Origin: Myxococcales bacterium
Lineage (GTDB): Bacteria; Myxococcota_A; Polyangia; Haliangiales; Haliangiaceae
Assembly: GCA_016706545.1 (NCBI GenBank)
Contig: JADJJK010000039.1
Span: 1-64,000, forward strand
Length of the DNA stretch: 64,000 nt
Direction of reading: 5' to 3'
The notes under the pieces were generated by a model. That model was not told the DNA's origin. It ran no database searches and saw only the letters and a program-made list of their open reading frames with translations. Shown piece after piece: positions 40,376-50,631 of the stretch (position 1 is the first letter of the stretch; every line of letters starts with the position of its first letter). A program made the position numbers and the translations under genes.

Positions 40376-41233
40376 CTACCCGTGGCCGCCGAGCCGGAGC
40401 GGCGAGTGGGTCGGATAGAGCGGCAGGATCTCTCGTCCCACCCGCAGATCGTGGACCGTGCGATAGCGCGTCCCCAGATCCAGCTGGACGTACACCTTGT
40501 TTGCATCGAAGACGCCAAAGCTCGTGGACACCACCATCTGCTCATCCCCGATGCGCTCGAACCCCTCCGGGATGACGTCGTGCCCGTAGATGCTGACCGT
40601 GCCGCCGAGCGCGCGCAGGAAGCGCCGAGCCTCGGCCGGCGCGGCCGAGCGGGCCCACAAGATCTTGCCCACCACCGGCGTGTCGAGGACCTCGAGCGGG
40701 CTCCCATAGCTCTGACCCGAGAGATCGGCCTGCTCGATGTCTCGCACGGAGTCGATGCGCGCGGCCGGCGCGCCATGCGTGAACACCGCGCCGCACGGCG
40801 CGATGGCGGCGAGCGCGAAGGTGTCGAGGATCTGGCGCATGCGCCGGGACTCGGCGGCGCCGAGCAGCCGCTCGAGCAGCACGACTTCATCGGCCGCGAA
40901 CTTGGCGGTGTGCGGACCGCCCATGTGGCCGTGCTCGTGGTTGCCGACCAGCGCGTGGACGCGCCCGGGGTACGCGGCGGCCAGCGCCTCGTACGCGGTG
41001 ATCACGGCTCCCGAGGCGTCGCGGTAGTACTCGCCCAGAAACTCGGGCCACTCTTCTTCTTCCAGGTGCGGCCCGTGGATCAGGTCCCCGGTGAACAGCA
41101 GGTGAGCGTCCTTGTGTTCATCGTGCGCCTGGACGAACAGCTCGGCGATGCGCTCGAAGTCGCGCAGGCAACCCTGCAGATCCGTGCAGACCAGGAGCCT
41201 GCCGCGGTCAGGGAGCCTCAACACCTTCGCCAT
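40376..41233 (-). CDS. Calcineurin-like metallophosphoesterase
   Basis: A 285-residue enzyme with the metal ligands in order: VCTDLQGCLRDF, FTGDLIHGP, GNHEHGHMGG, THGAP and YGHDVIP. DLQG in place of DxHG is tolerated in ApaH-like phosphatases, and the same DLQ substitution occurs in the phosphoesterase at 2217-3356. The substrate could be a diadenosine polyphosphate or phosphoprotein; length fits either. It follows the acetyltransferase gene on the same strand. Confidence 0.87.
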   Translation of the reverse strand: MAKVLRLPDRGRLLVCTDLQGCLRDFERIAELFVQAHDEHKDAHLLFTGDLIHGPHLEEEEWPEFLGEYYRDASGAVITAYEALAAAYPGRVHALVGNHEHGHMGGPHTAKFAADEVVLLERLLGAAESRRMRQILDTFALAAIAPCGAVFTHGAPAARIDSVRDIEQADLSGQSYGSPLEVLDTPVVGKILWARSAAPAEARRFLRALGGTVSIYGHDVIPEGFERIGDEQMVVSTSFGVFDANKVYVQLDLGTRYRTVHDLRVGREILPLYPTHSPLRLGGHG

Positions 41234-41362
41234 CGCAAGATCACGCTACCAGCCCGGCGGCGGCTTGAGAACCACGCCAGGCGCAAAGGCGCGCTGCCAA
41301 GGCGCCGGCGCGGAGGTCACCGCGGCGGCCAGGGCAAGGTCACCGCGGCGGCCAGGGCAAGG

Positions 41363-43062
41363 TCAGGTCAACCCCAGCAGCTCCTGCGCCTCTGGGTCCG
41401 GGGGGCGCACGATGAGCCGGTCCATGGTGGCCATCTTGGCGTGAATGACGTCGCACACCGGGGTGAACGCCGCCTTCTGGAAGGCGCGCAGCGACGCCTG
41501 GTTGTCCGCGGCGATGAGCGCCCAGGAGCGGTAGGCGTCGGTGGCCCGCAGCTCCTTGGTCAAGAACTCCAGCATCGCGGGCGCCACGCTGCGGCCTCTC
41601 GCCGACACCGCGACGTACACGCTGTGGATGTACGCATCGTACTTGGAGAGCTGCAGCACGCGGCCAAGCTCCGGCGCCTCCACCGGGCCGCGCGCGCAGA
41701 ACGCGATGCCTGCAGGGTGTCCAGCCAGCGAGGCGAGCACGGCGCGGTCGCCGCGGGCGAAGCGCCGGCGCACCACGGTCTCGTCCAGCGCGAGCTGCTG
41801 GAGCATCTCCGCGCGCTGCGCGGGCTCCCGCGAGTCGAAGTCGTCCAGGTCGAACATCGCGATGGTGACATCGGCGGGCAGCTCGATGCCGCGGGTCCAG
41901 AGCTGGCCGCGGTACAGGCAGAAGCGATCGTAGTGCGCGACGTTGGAGGCCGCGCTGCGGATCCGGCTCCACGCGGCGCGCGCGCCTGCGCCGCCGCCAC
42001 CGCCGGGGTCTCTCGGGCGCGACGAGCGCGCTTGGCCACCGACTGGTACGTCCGGCCAAGCTGCGCGGTGCTGGTCTTGCTCCACACCTTGAGCGCGATG
42101 GAGGGCTTGTGCGAGGTGGGGAAGGTGGGCAAGCGGTACTCGGTGGCGCCGTCCACCACGTCGAGCGAGACCTGGCCGCGGCGGCGGGCGGCCATGGCCT
42201 CGGCGTGCAGCAGGCGCGCGGCCGCCGAGCTCGCGCGCGCGATGGGGTCCACCGCCATCGCCAGCACCACCGCGCGGTCGCCGTCGTCGACGATCAGCGC
42301 CACCGCGATGGCCTCGCCGGCGGCGTCATCCAGCCGGGCGACCCGGACGCGGCCCTCGGTGTGCAACCTGGCCACCAGCTCTTCGAGCAGCGCCTCGGCG
42401 TCGTGGTCGGCCAGCGGCGACATCTCGTCGCGGTCCGCCCACTCCAGGCGGGACAGCCGGCGCAACGCCGAGAGCCCCTTGCGGAGCTGGGCCAGATCGT
42501 CGTGGTACGCGGTGACCACGCCGCCGCCAGCGTCGGTGGTCTCCACGTCCATGGCCAGCGCCATCTGGTGCGCGCCGCCCGCCGAGTTGGAGCTCTCGAC
42601 GTGGAAGCCGGCGGGCGCCAGGCGCGAGACCATGTTGGCGCGGACGCGCGACGGATCGTCGAGCGGCTCCAGGTCGAGGAGATCCCACTCTTCGCTCTGC
42701 TCGATGAGCACGCGGGCCAAGGTCGCGCCGGCGCGATCTTCCCACCCCGGCGCCGCCAGCAGATCCAGCGCAGGGGGACGCGGCCCCGCGTCACCCATCA
42801 GCCGCAGCTCGGTGAGCTCCAGCAGCGCGACCTTGGAGGTGCGGCGGTAGAGCGGGGCGAGCAGCACGAGCTGGCCATCTGCGTGGCCGCAGATGACGTG
42901 GAGCTCGGCGCCGAGCGTGCGCTGGTAGGCGTGCCACCACGGCACGAGCCAGGCCGGGCCTCGGAACAGCTCGCTGGTTCCGGACTTGGCGAGCGACTGC
43001 CACTGGGCTTCGATGGTGGAGAGTTGCGCGGCATCGCGGACGACGGTGACCTCTATCGACAT
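41363..43062 (-). CDS. Two-domain GNAT/CelD-like acetyltransferase (frameshifted)
   Basis: The N-terminal half (residues 1 to about 340, from the ATG at 43062) is like CelD/FemAB-type acyltransferases (FRGPAWLVPWWHAYQRTLG, the acetyl-CoA core GATEYRLPTF). After RRARRARETPAVAAAQAR the frame changes inside a GC-dinucleotide run (about 41973-41986). The other frame continues at AAWSRIRSAASNVAHYDRF into a second GNAT domain (SVYVAVSARGRSVAPAML, NQASLRAFQKAAF). The total of 1700 nt needs one extra base (or two fewer) to read through, giving about 566 residues. The second domain has no good independent start, which favours a single two-domain protein. Uncorrected, the first frame ends at 41560 and its tail is nonsense. 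Confidence 0.75.
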
Positions 43063-43102
43063 TCGGTCTGCAAGCTAGCACGACGCGCCACGCGATGCGG
43101 CG

Positions 43103-44476
43103 TCACGCGGGCGCGGCCGTCAAGATCTGCGCGAAGAAGCCATCGGTGCCGTGTCGATGCGGCGTCACGGTGAACACGTCGCCGCCGAGCTGCTCGGCGC
43201 GCGCGCCGAGCACCTGCGAGAGCGGCACGGTCGACAGCCGCGGCTGCGACGCCACCGCGGCGGCGACCACGTCCTGGTTCTCGCTCCGTAGCAGCGTGCA
43301 GGTCGCGTACACGATGCGCCCGCCGGGGGCGCACAGCGTCGCGGCCCGCTCCAGGAGCTGGCGCTGCGTGCCGGCGAGGCTCTTGACGTCCTTCTCGGTG
43401 AGCCGCCAGCGCGTCTCGGGGTTGCGCCGGAGCGCGCCGATGCCGGAGCACGGCGCGTCCACCAGCACGACGTCCGCCTTGCCAAGGGACGCGGCGAGCT
43501 GCGGCGGCCACTCTCCGTCATCGATGGTGACGGCTTGCGCGACCGACACCTTGGCGCGCCTGGCGCGGCGGCGCAGCTCTTCGAGCTTCTTGCCATCGAC
43601 GTCCGAGGCGATGATGCGCCCTCGGTTGCCGAGCCGCGCCGCGATGGCCAGGGTCTTGCCGCCAGCGCCCGCGCACAGGTCGATCACCAGCGGCCGCGCC
43701 TGCGGTGGGCAGGCGAGCTCGGCCAGGAGCTGGCTGCCTTCGTCCTGCGCCTCGAACGCGCCGTGGGAGAACGCGCTGGTGGCAAACAAGTTGGTCCGCG
43801 ACTCGACGATGAGCGCGGTGTCGCACCAGCGGCCGGGCGTGGTGGTGAGGTGCTCGCGCGCCAGCTCCGCTGCGAGCGCCTGCCGATCTCCGATCAGCGT
43901 GTTGGCGCGCACGGTCATCGGCGCGCGCTGGTTGAGCGCCAGCGCCAGCTCGTGCGCCTCTTGTCCCCAATCGTCGAGCAGCCGCCGCGCCAGCCAGTCG
44001 GGCAGCGACGCGGTCAACGCGAGGCGCGTCACCGGATCTCGCTCCTTGGCGATCACCTCGGGGGCGGTCTTGCAGCGAGCCCAGTCGAGGCTGCTGCTGC
44101 CGCGCGCGGCCTCCGCTGGATCGAGCGTGCCGTCCAGGACGAGCAACGCCAGCAAGCGATCCAGATCTCTTGGCGACGCGGTGCGGCGCGAGCCGAGCGC
44201 GATCGCGAAGTCGATGGTTCGAAGATGACGCACTAAGCCATACAGCGTTTCGCTGATGAACCGGCGCTCATGGGAGCCGATCCACCTTTCTCTGCGAAAT
44301 ACCGACGACAGCCGATCTGTGACGAACCCCCAGTCCATGCGAGTTCGTTGCCACAATTCGAGAATCGTGGTGGCGACTCTGCCGCCATCGATTAGCTGTC
44401 GGGCCAGTTGTCGTGCGATGGTTTGCTCGGCTCTGGCCGAGGTCTGCGCTTTGTCGCCGTCGATCATTGAATCCAC
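43103..44476 (-). CDS. RsmB/NOP2-family RNA cytosine-C5 methyltransferase
   Basis: A 457-residue SAM-dependent methyltransferase. The N-terminal part (to about 150) resembles the NusB-like RNA-binding domain of RsmB (ERRFISETLYGLVRHLRTID). The catalytic part has DLCAGAGGKTLAIAA (motif I), VDAPCSGIG (motif IV Cys) and YATCTLLRSEN (motif VI Cys), the two-cysteine mechanism of m5C enzymes. 16S rRNA is the likely target, though a tRNA is not excluded. It is divergent from the glutamate dehydrogenase gene with only 50 bp between starts. Confidence 0.88.
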   Translation of the reverse strand: MDSMIDGDKAQTSARAEQTIARQLARQLIDGGRVATTILELWQRTRMDWGFVTDRLSSVFRRERWIGSHERRFISETLYGLVRHLRTIDFAIALGSRRTASPRDLDRLLALLVLDGTLDPAEAARGSSSLDWARCKTAPEVIAKERDPVTRLALTASLPDWLARRLLDDWGQEAHELALALNQRAPMTVRANTLIGDRQALAAELAREHLTTTPGRWCDTALIVESRTNLFATSAFSHGAFEAQDEGSQLLAELACPPQARPLVIDLCAGAGGKTLAIAARLGNRGRIIASDVDGKKLEELRRRARRAKVSVAQAVTIDDGEWPPQLAASLGKADVVLVDAPCSGIGALRRNPETRWRLTEKDVKSLAGTQRQLLERAATLCAPGGRIVYATCTLLRSENQDVVAAAVASQPRLSTVPLSQVLGARAEQLGGDVFTVTPHRHGTDGFFAQILTAAPA

Positions 44477-44526
44477 TCGGAATCACCGGTAAATGCTCGC
44501 CAGGCCGCTCAAAAAGGAACCCCAGC

Positions 44527-45846
<1,320 letters not shown>

Positions 45847-45960
45847 TCGTCGCGGCGCGCGGCTAGCGCAGGCCAGCGCAGCGAGCGCCTCGTCTCGGCG
45901 CAAGATGCCGCTGGAGGTCGCCGGCTCCCGGGAGGCGGTGACGTGCTAGGCTAGCAGGGC

Positions 45961-46239
45961 ATGCCTGGCAATCCGTCGTTGCTCGTGCGCGTGACCTGGG
46001 CTCTGGTCTGGCTGTGCCTGCGCATGCTGTTCATGGTGGTGCGGCCGATCTTGCGGCTGCCCCGCCGGCTGCGCTGGCTGCAGGTCGTGCTGGTGGTCGC
46101 CTTCGTCCTGGCGTTCTTCTACCAGCCGGCCATCGCCTACTACTGGTTCTGGGGCGCGGCCATCCTCGAGGTCTCGCTGCTGCTGCTGCCAGCGCTCTGG
46201 CAGGAGCGCGATCGCCTCCGGTCCTGGCTGCGGCGCTAG
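45961..46239 (+). CDS. Small membrane protein, unknown
   Basis: A 92-residue protein with three hydrophobic segments (LLVRVTWALVWLCLRMLFMVV, LQVVLVVAFVLAFFY, YYWFWGAAILEVSLLLLPAL) and a basic loop between the first two. It converges on the PAAR gene with a 10-bp gap. No family is recognised. Confidence 0.55.
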   Translation: MPGNPSLLVRVTWALVWLCLRMLFMVVRPILRLPRRLRWLQVVLVVAFVLAFFYQPAIAYYWFWGAAILEVSLLLLPALWQERDRLRSWLRR

Positions 46240-46249
46240 CGGCGCAGCG

Positions 46250-46570
46250 TTACCCGCCGACCACGACGTTGGTGGCGCCTTCGATGAGGTTGCCACTACC
46301 GCCGCAGTGCTTGGTGCCATCGCCCTGGCGATGGGCCTTCTGACCGTTGATGATGACGGTGCCGCTGCCGGCCTGTGCCTTCCACATGTTCGGTCCGCAA
46401 CAGGCGGCGTGGACTCCCGGATCGCCCACCCGCAACGCAGGCCGACCGTTCACGTTGGTGTTGGGGGAGCCGGCGATGGCCGGTCCGGTGCAGGGGTGCG
46501 GGCACGCGGGGCAGCCGTGCGCGTCCGCCGGGACGAACGCCTTGTCTCCGAGTCTTCCTTGGGGCGGCAT
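46250..46570 (-). CDS. PAAR-domain (DUF4150-like) spike-tip protein
   Basis: A 106-residue PAAR protein, the cone that sharpens the tip of contractile injection devices (type VI secretion or related). It is glycine/histidine/cysteine-rich: HGCPACPHPCTGPAIAGS, NVNGRPALRVGDPGVHAACC and INGQKAHRQGDGTKHCGG. It is a bare PAAR with no toxin extension. It is followed 36 bp upstream (transcriptionally) by an uncharacterised 278-residue gene; the rest of a secretion apparatus is absent. Confidence 0.88.
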   Translation of the reverse strand: MPPQGRLGDKAFVPADAHGCPACPHPCTGPAIAGSPNTNVNGRPALRVGDPGVHAACCGPNMWKAQAGSGTVIINGQKAHRQGDGTKHCGGSGNLIEGATNVVVGG

Positions 46571-46606
46571 GAGCAGATCTCCTGGGCGGTCGCGCGAGCT
46601 GGCAGA

Positions 46607-47443
46607 TCAGGTGAAGCCCGAGGGCATCATGGTGGCGGTCCCGATCACGGGACCTGCAGGAACGATGGGCGGGGCGAAGGTTGGGATCGCGCCCATGCCC
46701 ATCACCTTGGTGACCATCGTCGAGACCTTCCAGAGGTTGTAGCACTGCTCGAACGCGGTCGCGATGGCCTCGAAGAGCTGGGAGTGGAAGGGCGCCTGCG
46801 GATCCCCGAGCTGCGCCACCATCTGAGCTTTGAGGATGTTGGCCGAGATCGACACCGGCACCTGGGTCAGGGCGGCGAAGGGGACCGGGGCGGGGTTGGG
46901 GATGCCGGGCGGCGGGACCAGCGGTCCGGGGAACGCCGCGAACATCGGGAACAACGGCAGGCCCGGGATCTTGACCGTGGCGGTGAAGGCGAGCCAGCCG
47001 GTGGAGATCACCGTCGCGATCACGTTGGAGTACTTCAGCTCCATGGGCGACGCCTTGGGGGCTGAAGCCAGGATGAGCGGCTGCAGCGGCGGGCCCACGA
47101 TCTGTCCCACCGAGGCCACCGGGCCGGAGACCACGATGCCGACCATCGTGGCGGCGGTCTGCCACTGGCTCCAGGCCGAGCAGATCGCCGAGCAGGTGCC
47201 GTCGATGAAGGCGCCGATCTTGGCGACGTGCATCTTCTGCGAGTCGGTGTGGTACTTGTTCATTGTCGCCGGCTGAAACAGCGGCGGCATCCCTGGCGTG
47301 GTGTTCTTTTCCGAGGCCTGGAAGGCTCGGTCGTACTGGTCCTGGTCCGAGGGCGACTGCCAGTTCGCAGGCACCTTCAGGTTGAAGGACATGAACTTCG
47401 CCCGGGCGAGCTGCTGCATCTGGGAGGCTTGCGGAGCCGGCAT
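46607..47443 (-). CDS. Uncharacterised protein next to PAAR
   Basis: A 278-residue protein. The middle is hydrophobic and proline/glycine-rich (SGPVASVGQIVGPPLQPLIL, GLPLFPMFAAFPGPLVPPPG) but without clear charged flanks for membrane helices; it may insert or pack inside a particle. I chose the ATG at 47443 because AGAGGA lies 7 bp upstream. It lies just upstream of the PAAR gene in the same direction, so it is probably a cargo, chaperone or structural partner of the spike. No family recognised. Confidence 0.65.
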   Translation of the reverse strand: MPAPQASQMQQLARAKFMSFNLKVPANWQSPSDQDQYDRAFQASEKNTTPGMPPLFQPATMNKYHTDSQKMHVAKIGAFIDGTCSAICSAWSQWQTAATMVGIVVSGPVASVGQIVGPPLQPLILASAPKASPMELKYSNVIATVISTGWLAFTATVKIPGLPLFPMFAAFPGPLVPPPGIPNPAPVPFAALTQVPVSISANILKAQMVAQLGDPQAPFHSQLFEAIATAFEQCYNLWKVSTMVTKVMGMGAIPTFAPPIVPAGPVIGTATMMPSGFT

Positions 47444-47565
47444 ATTCGAATCCTCTACGTAGACGATATACCGTTCTGTGCGCGGGGAGCTTCCCTGCGC
47501 CATGGCATCGAGATTTCCGTGAAGGTTCGCCGGCTTTCCGGGGGCTGTGCTACCGTTTTGCCATC

Positions 47566-47964
47566 ATGTCGGGACCCGTCAAGACCGCGCTGACCGAGCT
47601 TAGCGAGCACGACGAAGAGGCGAGCGAGCAGACGAGCGCCCAGGAGCTGTCCCTGCGCGAGGGCCGCCGGCTCCGGGTGAGCGACGCCGGCTCCGAGCAG
47701 CTCGTCGAGATCCGCAACGAGTCCGGGATGCTGGAGGTGCGCATCAAGCTGACCAGCGAAGGCCCCATCCTGCAGATGGAGAGCCTGCGGCTCGAGCTCC
47801 GCGCCCAGGAGGCGGTCCAGATCGAGTCGCCGCGGGTGGAGATCAAGGCCAGCGAGGCGTTGCAGCTCGCCGGCGGCAAGGTGGCCGTTCAGGCGGAGGA
47901 GGATGTGAGCGTAGAGTCCGCCGGGGACGTGCGGGTGGTCGGCAAGATGATCTACTTGAACTGA
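47566..47964 (+). CDS. VgrG/gp5-like beta-helix repeat protein
   Basis: A 132-residue protein. The second half repeats short strands in the style of the VgrG/gp5 needle (LRLELRAQEAVQIESPRVEI, KASEALQLAGGKVAVQAEED, ending GKMIYLN). The N-terminal 40 residues are acidic and variable. It is divergent from the 278-residue gene, with about 120 bp between them; together with the PAAR protein this makes a set of injection-tip-like parts. It lacks the gp27 base of a full VgrG. Confidence 0.6.
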   Translation: MSGPVKTALTELSEHDEEASEQTSAQELSLREGRRLRVSDAGSEQLVEIRNESGMLEVRIKLTSEGPILQMESLRLELRAQEAVQIESPRVEIKASEALQLAGGKVAVQAEEDVSVESAGDVRVVGKMIYLN

Positions 47965-48013
47965 GCGCCTGCGACCTTCGTCGTCGCCAGGTGGCCGTCG
48001 CGTCGTCACGCGA

Positions 48014-48559
48014 TCAGGCGTAGCGGCCCTCGACGAAGACGCGGTCGACCTCGGGCAAGATCTCGTGGCGGGCGAGCACCATGATGCGCTCGGACTCCAT
48101 CTTGCTCCAGAACAGCCAGCCCAGCGCCAGGAGCGTCATGATCGCGAAGATGACGAGCGGCACCACGCCGACCTTCGCGGCCACCGCCGCGGCGACCGCC
48201 CCCCACGCCATGCCGACGCCGAGCTTGGCCTTGCCCAGCAGCATCTTCCAGGCAGTTCCCACCGCCATGCCCCCGGCGTCGTAGCTCGGGTAGGTGGCGG
48301 ACTGGATCATCTTGAGGTCTTGCGTCTGCGCCATGGACGCCGTGACGATGGCCGCGGCGACGGAGTCAAAGAAGGTGCCGGGCACGCTGCGGCAGTACTG
48401 CAGGGCTCCCTTGGGGTTGCTTCGCAGGAGGTTGACCAGCGTCAGCCGGGCGACGGCGTAGTTCACCGTCATCGCCCAGGCCTTGCTCACGGCGAGGACC
48501 ACCGTGACCATGCCGACGATCGAAAGGCCGTAGCAGAGGAGCCCCTTCACTTTGAACAT
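48014..48559 (-). CDS. Two-helix membrane protein, unknown
   Basis: A 181-residue protein with an N-terminal membrane helix (LLCYGLSIVGMVTVVLAVSK) and a C-terminal one (VPLVIFAIMTLLALGWLFW). The centre is soluble (NPKGALQYCRSVPGTFFDSV), and the segment to the second helix is glycine/alanine-rich. The ATG at 48559 is preferred; upstream sequence is repeat DNA. It converges on the beta-helix gene. No family recognised. Confidence 0.65.
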   Translation of the reverse strand: MFKVKGLLCYGLSIVGMVTVVLAVSKAWAMTVNYAVARLTLVNLLRSNPKGALQYCRSVPGTFFDSVAAAIVTASMAQTQDLKMIQSATYPSYDAGGMAVGTAWKMLLGKAKLGVGMAWGAVAAAVAAKVGVVPLVIFAIMTLLALGWLFWSKMESERIMVLARHEILPEVDRVFVEGRYA

Positions 48560-48624
48560 CCTACCGCCAATTCGTTCGCGGACGCCAGCCTCCGTAGGGG
48601 AGGTGATCAGGCGGCGAGCGGATG

Positions 48625-48775
48625 GTCGGCAGATGGCCGGCAGATGGCCGGCGGATGGCCGGCAGAGGGCCGGCAGAGGTGGGATGTTGCCCGAGGCGTC
48701 GGTGAGCGCGCCGCGCGGGCCCCGAGGTGAGCGCGCCGCGCGGGCCCGAGGTGAACGCGCCGCGCGAGGCCCCAA
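48625..48775. repeat. Two adjacent tandem arrays
   Basis: About five 11-bp GCCGGCAGATG-type units (48625-48679), then three 24-25-bp units beginning GTGAGCGCGCCGCGCGGGCC (48702-48775). They fill the gap between two minus-strand genes (48560-48800). Confidence 0.8.
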
Positions 48776-48800
48776 GGGCGCCGCTCACGTCGCTGGGAGC

Positions 48801-50384
48801 TCACGGCGTGGGGGCGACCACCGGCTGCTCGGGGCTCTCGTCTGTCGCGCCGTCAGGGGCGGTCTCGGCCTCGGGCGGCGCCGTCTTGCACAAGGGCGCT
48901 GGCGACATCGCCAGCACCGCCAGCGAGAGGCCCGCCTTCTCGGAGAGCCGCGCCAGCTCGCGGCCGGTGCCGACGTCCCACAGCCGCACCATGCCATCGG
49001 GATCGTCGTAAGCCAGCGTCGCTTCGTCGAGCCATCGGCTGGCAAAGCGGCTGCGGCCGGTGAGGACGTGGCGCAGCGCGCCGGTCTTGGCGTCGGCGAC
49101 GTACAAGGACGGCGCCGCGTCGGTGCTGCAAGGATCAGCGGCGGTGGCGAACGCGATGTGCGCGCCGGCCGGGCTCACCGAGATCGAGCGCCGCTGCGCC
49201 TTGCCGGATTCCGGAATCCGCAGCTCGCTCGCCGCGGCGCCGCCCAGAGCGGTCACCAGGATCGACGAGACCTCGGCCTCGCCGTCGGCGACGGTGACGC
49301 CGGGCACCGGGCTCTCGACCTCTCCGTCCTCCAGCGTGATCGAGATCTTCGCCTCGATCTGCGCGGCCTGGGGCGGCTGGGTCTTGGTGGTCTTGCCGGT
49401 GGTGCGATCGATCGCGACCCAGCTCTCGGCGCCCAGGTTCCATCGGCCATCGGCGGGGGCCGTCGCCGCCAGGAGCTGCTCGCCGGGCCCATACGCCACG
49501 GTGACCTGCCGCCCCTTGGGCAGGGTCGCCCGCTTGCCCAGGGGCAACAGGGTGGTCGCGTCGAGCGTGAGCGCCCACGGTCGCGCCAGCAGGGCGGGCT
49601 TCTTGCTGTCGATGCCGGCGCCGGCGCCGTCGGCTGGGAACTCCACCTTGTCGTAGCCGATGAGCGCGATCTCGCGCCGTGACGGCGAGCGCACGAAGCC
49701 GACCACGGTGTGGTCGGTCTCGCTCAAGCGCAAGAAGCGACCCAGCTCGCGGTCATAGGCGTACAGCTCGCCGCGCGAGCTGAGGGTCTGCGTGCCGGCC
49801 TTGGCGGGCAGTCGAAACGCGCTCCGTCGTCCCACCAGCCACAGCCCGGCCTGGCCGCGGCGCAGGTGCTCGGCGGCGATGGTCTTGGCGCTCTCGGCGA
49901 GCTGCTTGCCCACCGGCGAGCCCCAGAACACCGCGAAGTCCGGGTCCTTTGCCACCGCCGCGCCAAAGCGCAGCCAATCGCCAGCCAGCGCGGTGAGCAG
50001 GTGAGCGGCGGCGCCGCTGTAGTCGCCGTCCTGCGCCAACGCCGCGGCGAGCAGGCGATGCGCGTCCAGGTGGAAGGCGTCCTTGGCCAGCGCGGCCTCG
50101 GCGTGGGTGCGCACCGCTGCCCAGTCTCGCTCCTTGGCCTTGTGCGCGGCGACCGCCTTGTCATGAGCGGCGGCGCCGTCGCCGTAGAGGTAGTTGAAGC
50201 GGCGGAGCTGCTCGGCGCCGAGCGCGGGGACCGACAAGGCCGGCAGCGCGGGCTCCGGCGCAGGGGCCACGGCGCTGCCGCCGCCTTTGCCGGCGGAATC
50301 GCCGCTCTTGCCGCAGGCCACCGCCGCCGCGCCAAGCGCGCCCGCGCCAGCGATGCACAGCGCCATCCTTGTCCAGAAGGTCAT
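48801..50384 (-). CDS. Lipoprotein with repeat/propeller-like domain
   Basis: A 527-residue lipoprotein (lipobox AAVACGKS, Cys24). Residues 60-165 look like a helical repeat region (AAVRTHAEAALAKDAFHLDA). The rest consists of repeated beta segments with WD/propeller-like phrases: LYVADAKTGALRHVLTG, RFASRWLDEATLAYDD and MVRLWDVGTGRELARL. A protein-interaction role at the membrane is likely. It lies divergently upstream of the MoxR-vWA cluster (247 bp between starts). A beta-propeller partner is known in some MoxR-vWA systems, but here that link is only inference. Confidence 0.72.
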   Translation of the reverse strand: MTFWTRMALCIAGAGALGAAAVACGKSGDSAGKGGGSAVAPAPEPALPALSVPALGAEQLRRFNYLYGDGAAAHDKAVAAHKAKERDWAAVRTHAEAALAKDAFHLDAHRLLAAALAQDGDYSGAAAHLLTALAGDWLRFGAAVAKDPDFAVFWGSPVGKQLAESAKTIAAEHLRRGQAGLWLVGRRSAFRLPAKAGTQTLSSRGELYAYDRELGRFLRLSETDHTVVGFVRSPSRREIALIGYDKVEFPADGAGAGIDSKKPALLARPWALTLDATTLLPLGKRATLPKGRQVTVAYGPGEQLLAATAPADGRWNLGAESWVAIDRTTGKTTKTQPPQAAQIEAKISITLEDGEVESPVPGVTVADGEAEVSSILVTALGGAAASELRIPESGKAQRRSISVSPAGAHIAFATAADPCSTDAAPSLYVADAKTGALRHVLTGRSRFASRWLDEATLAYDDPDGMVRLWDVGTGRELARLSEKAGLSLAVLAMSPAPLCKTAPPEAETAPDGATDESPEQPVVAPTP

Positions 50385-50398
50385 CGCGTTTCTCCTCG

Positions 50399-50448
50399 TC
50401 GAGTTCTAGTCGAGTTCCAGTCGAGTGAGTCGAGTTCCAGTCGAGTGC
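50399..50448. repeat. Direct repeats of GTCGAGTTCCA
   Basis: Four to five units of GTCGAGTTCCA/GTCGAGT between the divergent lipoprotein and the first cluster gene. They could be regulator sites or slippage products. Confidence 0.75.
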
Positions 50449-50631
50449 CAACGGGTGCTGCCGGCAGGTGCCCCGCTGCATGCTGGGCGGCCGGTTGTGT
50501 CGGAGCCTACCCGATCGCGGCGATCAGCGATCGTCGTACCATCGTTGTCGGCCTGGCGCCGCCTGGCCGGTCGAAATGCCGGCGCTGGCGAGGGAGCCGG
50601 GAGATTTTTCCGCTACGCTAGGGCGCACGTC

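Noticed and set aside
46250..48559. Complete type VI secretion locus
   Set aside because: No sheath, Hcp, ClpV or membrane-complex genes are present, only spike-like parts.
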